Shown here: piece after piece, positions 1 through 5,602 of the stretch
How positions within the stretch are numbered: position 1 is the stretch's first letter
Layout of the letters: each line of letters opens with the position of its first letter
Source of the DNA: Candidatus Brevefilum sp.
GTDB lineage: Bacteria > Chloroflexota > Anaerolineae > Anaerolineales > Anaerolineaceae
Length of the DNA: 5,602 nucleotides
Reading direction: 5' to 3'
Assembly: GCA_007119455.1 (NCBI GenBank)
Contig: SKPR01000019.1
Span: forward strand, 1 to 5,602
Translations under genes and position numbers: made by a program
Notes under the pieces: model-generated
What the model was told of the DNA's origin: nothing
Database searches by the model: none
The model's input: the letters and a program-made list of their open reading frames with translations, nothing else

Positions 1-422
1 AACCCTTCTGTATCGCGCAGCCGGCGGAAGGTGAAAACCACATCCTGGGCCGTCATCGGACTGCCATCATGGAACGTCACGTCCTCCGCCAGGGTAAAGG
101 TGTAGGACAGGCCATCTTCGCTGATGGTCCAATCCCGGGCGATCCTGGGTTGGATCTCGTTGTCGGCATCAATATCGACCAGGTAGTCATAGACATGATT
201 GGCGACCAGGACCTCGCTATCCGATGAGATAAAGGCCGGGTCGGTTTGGGTGATGGCGATAGCACCGACGCGCAAGGTCCCCCGCGGTTCATCCGGGGGT
301 GTCGCCTCCGGCGCAGGTGTTTCGGGATCAACTGCCGGCGCGCAGGCTGCCAGGATTATTAGTAAAAGAGAAACGGCGATAACCAGTAATTTTGTCGGTT
401 GAATTTTGGTTTGCATGCTCAT
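1..422 (-). CDS. ABC transporter substrate-binding lipoprotein, family 5 (N-terminal part, gene continues past left edge)
   Basis: The reading frame is open from ATG at 422 to the window edge, giving 140 codons of an extracytoplasmic solute-binding protein. Residues 1-27 form a lipoprotein signal: Lys/Gln-rich start, a hydrophobic stretch from about 12 to 23, then lipobox L24-A-A-C27, so Cys27 should be lipidated and anchor the protein outside the membrane. A Pro/Glu/Thr-rich linker (28-47) follows, typical of Gram-positive and Chloroflexota lipoproteins. The mature part starts with GTLRVG and then reads like SBP_bac_5: TDPAF, a VYDYLVDID segment, IARDWTISEDGLSYTFTL, VTFHDGSPMTAQDVVFTFRRL. 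That family binds peptides, nickel or, in some bacteria, oligosaccharides; ligand cannot be read from this part. An in-frame TAA at 441-443 makes 422 the first possible start; a second ATG at 416 is an alternative, and neither has a good Shine-Dalgarno. It begins 28 bp after the flavoprotein stop and may be the operon's last visible gene. Permease and ATPase genes are not in view. Confidence 0.9.
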   Translation of the reverse strand, partial: MSMQTKIQPTKLLVIAVSLLLIILAACAPAVDPETPAPEATPPDEPRGTLRVGAIAITQTDPAFISSDSEVLVANHVYDYLVDIDADNEIQPRIARDWTISEDGLSYTFTLAEDVTFHDGSPMTAQDVVFTFRRLRDTEG

Positions 423-450
423 TATCCAATCTAACGGTATTTAATAATAA

Positions 451-1836
451 TTACTTGAATAATCTTGCCAGGCTTGCAAGGCCTTCGGCAAAGGTGGGAT
501 GGATATGGACTGAACGGTCCAGGTCTTGCCAGGTTGACTCTCTTTCCATGTGGGCGATTATGACATGGATCAATTCGCCTGTTTCCGGGCCAACCAGGGC
601 GGCCCCCAGGATTTTATCCGTTTGTTGATCGATGACCATCCGGTAAAAACCGCGGGTGGAGCCGGTTTCTGTGGCCCGGGCGACATGACTCAGGGGCATT
701 TCTACCTCTTGGGCTCGGTACCCCTGTTCTTCAGCCTGTGAACGGGTTAATCCTGCTCTGCCGATTTGCGGCTCTGTGAAGATGGTGTAGCCCAGCACCC
801 GGTCCATTTGTTTCCGTTCCTGGCCATCAAGGATTGCCATGATCCGGCGGTGGTCTTCCCACGAAACGTGGGTGAAGGCTGGCTGCCCGGTTACATCACC
901 GATGGCATAGACTCCCTCAGCACTGGTTTTAAAGTGCTCGTCCACCCGGACATGTTCGTTTTTATCAAGCTGGACGCCGCCCAGGGATGATTCCAAATTG
1001 ACGGTGTTGGGTCGGCGTCCGGTCGCCATCAGCAGGCATTCGGCTTCCAAAGGTTCCCCTTTTGTCAGGCTGACTATGAACACGCCATCTTGATAATCGA
1101 CTTCATTGACCCGGGTGTTGAACACCAGATTCAGCTGATCTTCCTCAAGCTGATCCTGCAAGACTGTACTGACCTTTTCATCCTCCCGTGAAATCAGACG
1201 GTCCGCCGTTTCGATGATTGTGACCTGGCTGCCCAAACGGGCTATAGCCTGGCCGAGTTCAACACCCACAAAGCCTCCCCCGACCACAATGGTGCGCTGC
1301 GGAAGGCTATCAAGCTGCCAGATGGTTTCATAGGTTAAAAAAGGCGTTTCCGCCAACCCTTTGATAGGGGGGATGGCGGGTGATTTTCCGGTGTTGATAA
1401 TGATGGTTTCAGCCTCAACGATTGTCTGTGCACCCCTGACCTGCAATTCACCGGCGAAAGCCGCCTCTGCTCGGATCAGGTGCACGCCATTGTCTTTGAG
1501 ATCCTTAGCGATTCCGTCACTCCAATTATTGGTGGTTTCTCTGATTCGCCCCATTACAGACGGGAAGTCGACCTCAACGGTTGCCTTCACGCCGAGCCGG
1601 TCTGCATGACGTAAGCTGGCAGCCATGTGGGCTGAAGCCAGCAGCATCTTGGATGGCGTACAGCCATAGTTGATGCAGCTCCCACCCAATTTTGCGCGTT
1701 CGAACAAGACAACCTGTTTTCCCTTTTGTGACAATTTTTTGGCCAGCGGCACACCGCCCTGGCCGCTGCCGATGATAATGATGTCGGCATTTATTCTTTC
1801 CAATGATAGAACGCCAGTGTTCTCCTCACCACTCAT
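451..1836 (-). CDS. FAD-dependent pyridine nucleotide-disulfide oxidoreductase (lipoamide dehydrogenase / mercuric reductase-like)
   Basis: A complete 461-aa class I flavoprotein disulfide reductase, normal length for the family. Residues 17-46 hold the FAD Rossmann motif (G23-x-G25-x-x-G28). The redox centre is GGSCINYGCTPSK with C54 and C59. The NAD(P) fold has G186-x-G188-x-x-G191 and E209 at the end of the second strand, which favours NADH. The second FAD motif is YAIGDV (310-315). The C-terminal dimerisation domain ends with H446-P-T-F-A-E451, the His-Glu catalytic dyad of dihydrolipoamide dehydrogenase. Databases often call such proteins mercuric reductase, but there is no N-terminal heavy-metal domain and the C-terminus (ARLFK) has no vicinal cysteine pair, so true MerA activity is unlikely. 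RclA-like or other disulfide/quinone reductase activity is equally possible. It should be cytoplasmic. Its ATG overlaps the stop of the transketolase C-terminal gene by ATGA and has only a weak A-rich leader, so translation is probably coupled. Family is certain; substrate is unknown. Confidence 0.93.
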   Translation of the reverse strand: MSGEENTGVLSLERINADIIIIGSGQGGVPLAKKLSQKGKQVVLFERAKLGGSCINYGCTPSKMLLASAHMAASLRHADRLGVKATVEVDFPSVMGRIRETTNNWSDGIAKDLKDNGVHLIRAEAAFAGELQVRGAQTIVEAETIIINTGKSPAIPPIKGLAETPFLTYETIWQLDSLPQRTIVVGGGFVGVELGQAIARLGSQVTIIETADRLISREDEKVSTVLQDQLEEDQLNLVFNTRVNEVDYQDGVFIVSLTKGEPLEAECLLMATGRRPNTVNLESSLGGVQLDKNEHVRVDEHFKTSAEGVYAIGDVTGQPAFTHVSWEDHRRIMAILDGQERKQMDRVLGYTIFTEPQIGRAGLTRSQAEEQGYRAQEVEMPLSHVARATETGSTRGFYRMVIDQQTDKILGAALVGPETGELIHVIIAHMERESTWQDLDRSVHIHPTFAEGLASLARLFK

Positions 1837-2795
1837 TTCTTTTTTAGAGTCCCTCTGACTTTTTGGACGATATCTTCGGGCATCAGGCCGTATTTTGCCA
1901 GCAGTTCCTCAGGTTTGCCGGATTCAGCATAGGTATTATCAATCCCGACAAAACCCATGGGGACAGGTTTATGCCTGGCCACAACATGCGCAACCCCCGC
2001 ACCCAGCCCGCCTTCCAAAACATGTTCTTCAGCGGTGACGATGGCCCCAGTATCGGTTGCTGCTTTAACGATGGCATCTGTATCGAGAGGCTTGACCGTG
2101 TGCATGTCGATCACCCGGGCATCAATCCCTTCTTCAGATAGGGTGTGTGCTGCCTCTAAAGCAATGGCGACCATCAGGCCGCAGGCGATGATGCTGATGT
2201 CGCTGCCATCTCTGACCTGGATGGCCTCTCCGATGTTAAAATCGAGGTTTTCATCATAAAGTACCGGAACTTTGGGTCGCCCCGTTCTGAGATAGACCGG
2301 CCCTTCCCTATCAAACATTGCATGGGTCGCTGCTTTCGTGGAAGGTGCATCCGCCGGGACAATCACGGTGAAATTTGGCAGTGCTGTTGCCAGGGCGATA
2401 TCTTCGATCGCCATCTGGCTTGGGCCATCTTCGCCGATGGAAATTCCGCTGTGCGAACCCATCAGCTTGATATTGGCCTGGGGAAAGGCAATTGACATAC
2501 GAATCTGGTCATAGGCATTGCACAGTAAAAAGCAGGCAAAGCTGGCAGCCAGGACATCTTTACCCGATGCCCAAAGACCGCTGGCTGTACCGATCAGGTT
2601 GCTCTCGGCGATGCCGACGTTGAAAAAGCGATCCGGAAATTCATCTCTGAAATATTGAGTGCGGGTTGAGTTGCCCACATCGCCATCGACCACCACCAGG
2701 TTCTGGTTCTGCGCACCAACTTCTTTGAGTGCATTTCCGAACGCATTCCGGGTGGGGGGGCCGTAAGTCAGTCCGATTTTTTTACCGATATCCAT
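1833..2795 (-). CDS. tkt: transketolase, C-terminal subunit
   Basis: This 320-aa protein is the second half of a split transketolase: pyrimidine-binding domain (about 10-175) and C-terminal domain (about 190-315). With its partner it moves two-carbon ketol units between sugar phosphates in the non-oxidative pentose phosphate pathway, in the cytoplasm. Recognisable residues are R16 (phosphate binding), catalytic E64 in GIAESN, which activates thiamine diphosphate, H115 and D123 in GSHSGISIGEDG, and R173 in LRTGRP. Their spacing matches, almost without gaps, what I recall of human transketolase (R318, E366, H416, D424, R474). Position 127 is Gln (GEDGPSQM), as in human Q428, where yeast and E. 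coli have His. The C-terminal part has IDMHTVKPLD (229-238), AEEHVLEGGLG (255-265) and SGKPEELL (292-299), all usual in the family. The start at 2795 is fixed by a strong Shine-Dalgarno lying in the end of the upstream gene; the gap to that gene is 3 bp. The stop overlaps the flavoprotein start. It could be mistaken for a DXS or 2-oxoacid dehydrogenase beta subunit, but the motifs favour transketolase. Confidence 0.95.
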   Translation of the reverse strand: MDIGKKIGLTYGPPTRNAFGNALKEVGAQNQNLVVVDGDVGNSTRTQYFRDEFPDRFFNVGIAESNLIGTASGLWASGKDVLAASFACFLLCNAYDQIRMSIAFPQANIKLMGSHSGISIGEDGPSQMAIEDIALATALPNFTVIVPADAPSTKAATHAMFDREGPVYLRTGRPKVPVLYDENLDFNIGEAIQVRDGSDISIIACGLMVAIALEAAHTLSEEGIDARVIDMHTVKPLDTDAIVKAATDTGAIVTAEEHVLEGGLGAGVAHVVARHKPVPMGFVGIDNTYAESGKPEELLAKYGLMPEDIVQKVRGTLKKK

Positions 2796-2798
2796 GTT

Positions 2799-3725
2799 TT
2801 ATTGCCTCCTCTCAGGGGGCTCAATGTTGGGGTTTGGGCGTTGTTCAAAGGAAGTGATTTTTTGATCATAGGAATACGCCTCAAGTTCTTCAAGTGCCTG
2901 CGCTTTTTCTTCTTCTGTAAGGGGTTTGCCATGTTTCCGGTTCACATCATCTTTTTCGAAGGGTGAAAGCCCATGGCCTTTAAGGGTATGAGCGATGATG
3001 ATGTGTGGGCGGTTATCGGTCGCCTGTGCATTTCTGATCGCTGAAAAAATATCATCGAAAACATGACCATTAATCTCAGTGGTATGCCAGCCAAAGGCCA
3101 TCCATTTTTCAACCAGAGGTTCCAGAGTCGGCATCACGTGGTTGACTGAGCCGGTTTGCTGGAATTTGTTGTAATCCAGAATGGCCGTCAGGTTAGAAAC
3201 CCGATACTTGGCCGCAGTCATGGCCGCTTCCCATACCTGGCCCTGGTTGGTTTCACCATCACCGATCATCACATAAACCTGAAAGTCCCGGCCATCCACC
3301 CGGGCAGCCAGGGCATGGCCCAATCCGATGGAAAGTCCCTGTCCCAGAGAACCGGTTGAGGCTTCAACACCGGGCAGAACCCGCATATTGGGATGCCCTT
3401 CTAAGGGACTGCCGATTTCCCTCAGGGTCAAGAGCATCTCGGGGTCAAAGTAACCCGCTTCAGCCAATACGGCATACAATCCGGGTGCAGCATGCCCTTT
3501 ACTGAGGATAAAGCGATCCCGGTCTGGCCAACCGGGTTCGTCGGGACGGTAATTCATGATCCCCCCCAGGTAAAGGGCTACCATGATCTCGATGGCTGAC
3601 AGAGAGCTGGACGGATGCCCCGAGCCGGCTCTGGTCGTTATCTCGATAATCTGGCGGCTTAACTTTTTCGTGATCTTCTGGAGTTGTTCAATATTCTCCT
3701 GGTCTGACTGGTTGTTTTTTATCAT
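2799..3725 (-). CDS. tkt: transketolase, N-terminal (thiamine-diphosphate-binding) subunit
   Basis: A 308-aa protein matching the first half of transketolase. The thiamine diphosphate motif begins at G155-D156-G157-E158 and ends at N186 in LDYN; D156 and N186 are the expected metal ligands. Active-site histidines are in place: H37 (GSGHPSS), H78 (SKGHAA), H111 (EGHPN) and H265 (NRKHGKPL), corresponding to the classical yeast His30, 69, 103 and 263. TGSLGQGLS (124-132) and HTLKGHG (246-252) are further family signatures. These substrate histidines argue for transketolase rather than a dehydrogenase E1 alpha. Length slightly exceeds the usual 270-285 aa of split N-terminal subunits: there is a polar N-terminal leader of about 20 residues and a polar Pro/Gln-rich tail (about 285-308). 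ATG 3725 is well supported: an in-frame TAA lies 36 nt upstream at 3759-3761 with no ATG, GTG or TTG between, and AGGG (3732-3735) sits 6 nt before the start. It is the first gene of the transketolase-flavoprotein unit. Confidence 0.95.
   Translation of the reverse strand: MIKNNQSDQENIEQLQKITKKLSRQIIEITTRAGSGHPSSSLSAIEIMVALYLGGIMNYRPDEPGWPDRDRFILSKGHAAPGLYAVLAEAGYFDPEMLLTLREIGSPLEGHPNMRVLPGVEASTGSLGQGLSIGLGHALAARVDGRDFQVYVMIGDGETNQGQVWEAAMTAAKYRVSNLTAILDYNKFQQTGSVNHVMPTLEPLVEKWMAFGWHTTEINGHVFDDIFSAIRNAQATDNRPHIIIAHTLKGHGLSPFEKDDVNRKHGKPLTEEEKAQALEELEAYSYDQKITSFEQRPNPNIEPPERRQ
2805..2812 (-). promoter_or_regulatory. Shine-Dalgarno of the transketolase C-terminal gene, inside the end of the N-terminal gene
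   Basis: On the minus strand AGAGGAGG precedes ATG 2795 with 9 nt between GGAGG and the start. It encodes the last residues (ERRQ) of the N-terminal subunit, so ribosomes finishing that gene pass directly over this site. This arrangement fits balanced production of the two halves of one enzyme. Confidence 0.8.
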
Positions 3726-3780
3726 AACAATCCCTGTTCTCCAGTGTGTTGTGAGTATTTAAAGTTTGAAATGATGATCT

Positions 3781-3793
3781 GCCTTGACAAGGC
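3781..3793. repeat. 13-bp perfect palindrome, operator-like
   Basis: GCCTTG-A-CAAGGC is a perfect inverted repeat with 6-bp arms and a single central base, 56-68 bases upstream of the transketolase N-terminal start. The one-base centre suits a dimeric DNA-binding protein better than an RNA hairpin. No regulator gene is in view. The inverted repeat is seen directly; operator function is inference. Confidence 0.4.
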
Positions 3794-3852
3794 TTGCGAC
3801 CATCTGTTTTCCACTCATATTTCTGGCATGTCTTAATCTTCGCTTTACCAAC

Positions 3853-3865
3853 CCGATTGAATCGG
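3853..3865. repeat. 13-bp perfect palindrome, operator-like
   Basis: CCGATT-G-AATCGG is a second perfect inverted repeat with 6-bp arms and one central base in the same spacer, 60 bp from the first but of unrelated sequence. Flanking CCA (3848-3850) and TGG (3866-3868) could extend it to a bulged hairpin. No T-run follows on either strand, so it is not an intrinsic terminator. Confidence 0.35.
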
Positions 3866-3924
3866 TGGCAAACGTGGAAAGTGTTGCTGTTTTAGGTGTA
3901 AAAAGTTGGTTTCTCGTTATCAGG

Positions 3925-4353
3925 CTAAAAAGCGATTAAATATACACCGACGCCAACCGCAACCACCAGGAACCAGAATGACATGGTTGTCTTCATTAAG
4001 ATTTTGGGTTTTTGTGGGGGGAAGTTTTCCATCCAGTACATGCGGACGACGGTGTAAGTCATCAGGATTTGGGTGAATACGGCCAGAACGAGGTGAATCA
4101 GAGGTAGACTGCCAACGAAGCCAGCCGGGGAAGCCTCAAATTCAGCAATGAAGTCCGGTGAAGTGGGTAATAAGAGGAAAATGACCGGGATCCAGTTTAA
4201 GAATGCCGCAACCGCCACCACCGGACAATGCTTAGAAAACTGTTCTTTCCGTGCCTGGAAGGCGCCATAAGACGCGATCAACCCCAATAGAACGGTGCCA
4301 ATTAACCAAAGATCCGTCCATAAGGGGGCCTGTGTGCCTAAAATTCCATTCAT
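3925..4353 (-). CDS. four-helix membrane protein, DUF420-like
   Basis: A 142-aa integral membrane protein. Hydrophobic helices lie at about 15-33, 45-62, 80-103 and 123-142, with short polar loops; there is no cleavable signal. Features recalling DUF420 (YozB/CtaM-like proteins linked to heme-copper oxidase assembly) are the four-helix plan, a basic QARKEQFSKH loop with H42 after helix 1, H87 in an LIH motif in helix 3, a TYTVVRMYW segment at the end of helix 3, a short PQKPKILMK loop and a final helix ending GVYLIAF. In B. subtilis CtaM is needed for an active cytochrome oxidase; whether that applies here is inference, as no oxidase gene is visible. The family match is from memory of the pattern, so it could be another small four-helix protein. 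ATG 4353 is preceded by a strong Shine-Dalgarno. It stands between two spacers (114 and 199 bp) and appears unrelated in function to its neighbours. Confidence 0.8.
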   Translation of the reverse strand: MNGILGTQAPLWTDLWLIGTVLLGLIASYGAFQARKEQFSKHCPVVAVAAFLNWIPVIFLLLPTSPDFIAEFEASPAGFVGSLPLIHLVLAVFTQILMTYTVVRMYWMENFPPQKPKILMKTTMSFWFLVVAVGVGVYLIAF

Positions 4354-4359
4354 TGATTT

Positions 4360-4365
4360 CTCCTT
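4360..4365 (-). promoter_or_regulatory. Shine-Dalgarno of the DUF420-like gene
   Basis: AAGGAG on the minus strand lies 6 nt before ATG 4353, an optimal site that fixes this start and supports independent translation of the gene. Confidence 0.8.
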
Positions 4366-4467
4366 TTTAATTAGATTGTTTGTAACTGCTCAGGTCGTTC
4401 TGCTGCTGAAGGCTGGGGCCGATTTTGTCTTGCATGCCGAGTCATTAATTTTAATTGATAAATGATG

Positions 4468-5602
4468 TTATTGTTTTCTTCTGTCTTTTTCCGGGTTGTG
4501 GATGGTGATAAAGGCAATCACACCACCCAGGGCAGCAAGGCCGGCGCCGACCTGCATGGCCTGCCTGAAGCCAGTGGTGAAGGCCTCATTGAAGATCAAA
4601 ACCGCCTGATCGGGATTTTGGGCTTCATCAATTCCGGCGGATGGATCATCAGCGATTGCCCGGAGAGATTGAGCAACTTCCTGGGGCAGATCAAGAGTCG
4701 CCAAGCGTTGATTGACCAGGTTTGTGAAGCCTAATGAGAGAATTGCGCCAAAAGCAGCCACGGCCAGCAAGGCAGCAACCCGGGAAACCATGTTGTTAAA
4801 GGCCGCTGCTAAACTGGAATGCTTTCCGGGTGCAGCGGACATCACGGTGTCCGTAAGCGGGGCAACAGTGGTCGCCAAACCTAATCCAAAGACGAGGATG
4901 GCTGGAAGGAGTTCGGTCCAGATATTTGACGTCGGGTTCAGACGAGAAAGAAGAACCAACCCGGCGCCACTCAGGATGGGGCCGAACGTCATGAACAACC
5001 GGGGGCCATGGCGGTTGGATTGACGACCGAAGAAAGATGACAGGAGTAAAAGGAGAACTGATATAGGCGCTAAAATCATACCGGCCTGCAAGGCGGTGTA
5101 GCCCATCACGTTTTGCACATAGAGCATCGTCAGAAAGACTGAGCCTTCTAATGCAGAATAAACACCGAGTGTGGTCAGGTTGGCCCCTCTGAAGTTCCTG
5201 ATCTTAAACAGGCTGAGTGGAAGAAGGGGTTTTTCCAGGCGGGTTTCGATAAAAGGAAACACAACCAGGGCCAATGTGCCACCTGTGAGGGCGATTACCA
5301 CTGCTGGGGCACTCCAACCCAGAACTGGGCCTTCAATCAACCCAAACGTAAGACCGCCCAGTCCAAAGGTGATGATTGCCGCTCCGAGCCAGTCTGGGTG
5401 AGCGGATAAATCCTGTCCTTTGCTCTCAGGAACAAAACGCAACATCAAGTAAAAAGTAAGTGCTGCCAGGGGGGCTACGATAAAAAACGTCCAACGCCAC
5501 GAAAGCTGGTCGGTCAGAAAACCACCAAGAAGAGGACCAATGACGGTCGAAATACCGCTCCAACCTGACCAGGCGCCAATCGCCTGCCCCCGCTTTTCAG
5601 CG
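4468..5602 (-). CDS. MFS multidrug exporter, DHA2 (EmrB/QacA) type, N-terminus missing
   Basis: The frame stays open from the stop at 4468 to the right edge, giving the last 377 residues; family members have about 470-520, so roughly 100-140 residues lie outside. The first visible part is diagnostic: EKRGQAIGAWSGWSG, then antiporter motif C (IGPLLGG, residues 21-27) in helix 5, then LSWRWTFFIVAP (33-44), the signature of 14-helix drug:proton antiporters. A second motif-A-like loop, GRQSNRHGPR, follows in the C-terminal half. About ten hydrophobic helices are visible; the last two are separated by a polar loop of about 60 residues with acidic stretches, common in DHA2 proteins, and the tail is basic (NPEKDRRKQ). 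The protein would sit in the cytoplasmic membrane and export drugs or metabolites with proton uptake; substrate cannot be told. A TTG/ATG pair at 5443-5448 could be mistaken for the start, but homology runs through it without a break. The real start and any regulator lie to the right. Confidence 0.92.
   Translation of the reverse strand, partial: AEKRGQAIGAWSGWSGISTVIGPLLGGFLTDQLSWRWTFFIVAPLAALTFYLMLRFVPESKGQDLSAHPDWLGAAIITFGLGGLTFGLIEGPVLGWSAPAVVIALTGGTLALVVFPFIETRLEKPLLPLSLFKIRNFRGANLTTLGVYSALEGSVFLTMLYVQNVMGYTALQAGMILAPISVLLLLLSSFFGRQSNRHGPRLFMTFGPILSGAGLVLLSRLNPTSNIWTELLPAILVFGLGLATTVAPLTDTVMSAAPGKHSSLAAAFNNMVSRVAALLAVAAFGAILSLGFTNLVNQRLATLDLPQEVAQSLRAIADDPSAGIDEAQNPDQAVLIFNEAFTTGFRQAMQVGAGLAALGGVIAFITIHNPEKDRRKQ

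Larger units (their letters stand above)
3726..3924 (-). other. intergenic spacer upstream of the transketolase operon, probable control region
   Basis: This 199-bp, AT-richer spacer separates the DUF420-like gene from the transketolase operon. It should carry that operon's promoter if one exists, but I see no convincing -35/-10 pair. A TTGCCA element (3866-3871, minus strand) resembles a -35 box and directly abuts the palindrome at 3853-3865, yet only a poor -10 (TAAAGC or GTAAAG) lies at the right distance. TTGTCA at 3785-3790 is followed by TAAATA only after 23 nt. There is no GC stem followed by a T-run, so readthrough from the DUF420-like gene is possible. Confidence 0.4.

Noticed and set aside
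1957..2259. 100-aa plus-strand ORF, and other plus-strand ORFs across 199-2259 and 3156-3359
   Set aside because: They lie wholly or mostly antisense to strongly supported genes, show no family motifs and have low-complexity Ser/Thr/Ala-rich or unpatterned sequence expected of shadow frames.
2799..3725. 2-oxoacid dehydrogenase E1 alpha or DXS N-terminal half
   Set aside because: The set of substrate histidines (H37, H78, H111, H265) and the GSLGQG and KGHG motifs fit transketolase; the partner subunit also carries transketolase residues.
3726..3924. Thiamine diphosphate riboswitch ahead of a thiamine-diphosphate enzyme
   Set aside because: The conserved riboswitch core sequences are not present in the minus-strand leader; the CTGAGA near 2811-2816 lies in the end of the transketolase N-terminal gene and is part of the ribosome-binding site region.
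4436..4460. AT-rich inverted repeat (ATTAA-TT-TTAAT) after the MFS stop as a terminator
   Set aside because: The arms are only 5 bp of A/T pairs with no GC stem and no T-run, too weak for an intrinsic terminator.
4462..5401. Plus-strand ORFs opposite the MFS exporter
   Set aside because: They are antisense to a frame with clear DHA2 motifs and have no recognisable domain or ribosome-binding site.
5443..5448. TTG/ATG pair as the start of the MFS gene
   Set aside because: The frame continues upstream to the window edge and encodes motif C and the SWRWTFFIVAP signature, so these are internal codons.

Overview
All recognisable genes in this window lie on the minus strand, so the biology reads from right to left. 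Base composition looks moderate (roughly 50% GC by eye) and spacers are AT-richer. A lipoprotein-type solute-binding protein, a transketolase split into two subunits, a DUF420-like membrane protein and a lipoamide-dehydrogenase-like flavoprotein together suggest a free-living bacterium. I lean towards Chloroflexota (Anaerolineae-like), but this rests on gene style only; no rRNA or marker gene is present.

Layout in the direction of transcription: (1) 5602-4468, the C-terminal three quarters of a DHA2-type (EmrB/QacA-like) MFS exporter, cut by the window edge. (2) A 114-bp spacer without a convincing terminator or promoter. (3) 4353-3925, a 142-aa four-helix membrane protein resembling DUF420. 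(4) A 199-bp spacer holding two 13-bp perfect palindromes and a weak small ORF; this is the likely control region of the next operon. (5) A tight unit of transketolase N-terminal subunit (3725-2799), transketolase C-terminal subunit (2795-1833) and an FAD/NAD(P) disulfide oxidoreductase (1836-451). The first pair is 3 bp apart with the ribosome-binding site inside the upstream gene; the second pair overlaps by ATGA. (6) After 28 bp, the N-terminal 140 codons of a family 5 (peptide/nickel/oligosaccharide type) ABC-transporter lipoprotein, which runs off the left edge.

The two transketolase halves should assemble into one thiamine-diphosphate enzyme of the non-oxidative pentose phosphate pathway. 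The C-terminal half carries the Gln version of the GEDGPxx motif seen in human-type transketolase, not the His of yeast and E. coli enzymes. The attached flavoprotein has the CxxxxC redox centre and the His-Glu dyad of dihydrolipoamide dehydrogenase but lacks the C-terminal cysteine pair of mercuric reductase, so its substrate is open. Two ThDP subunits followed by an E3-like flavoprotein resembles a 2-oxoacid dehydrogenase operon without an E2; this is the most interesting aspect of the window. I found no mobile element, CRISPR array, RNA gene or clearly novel system.
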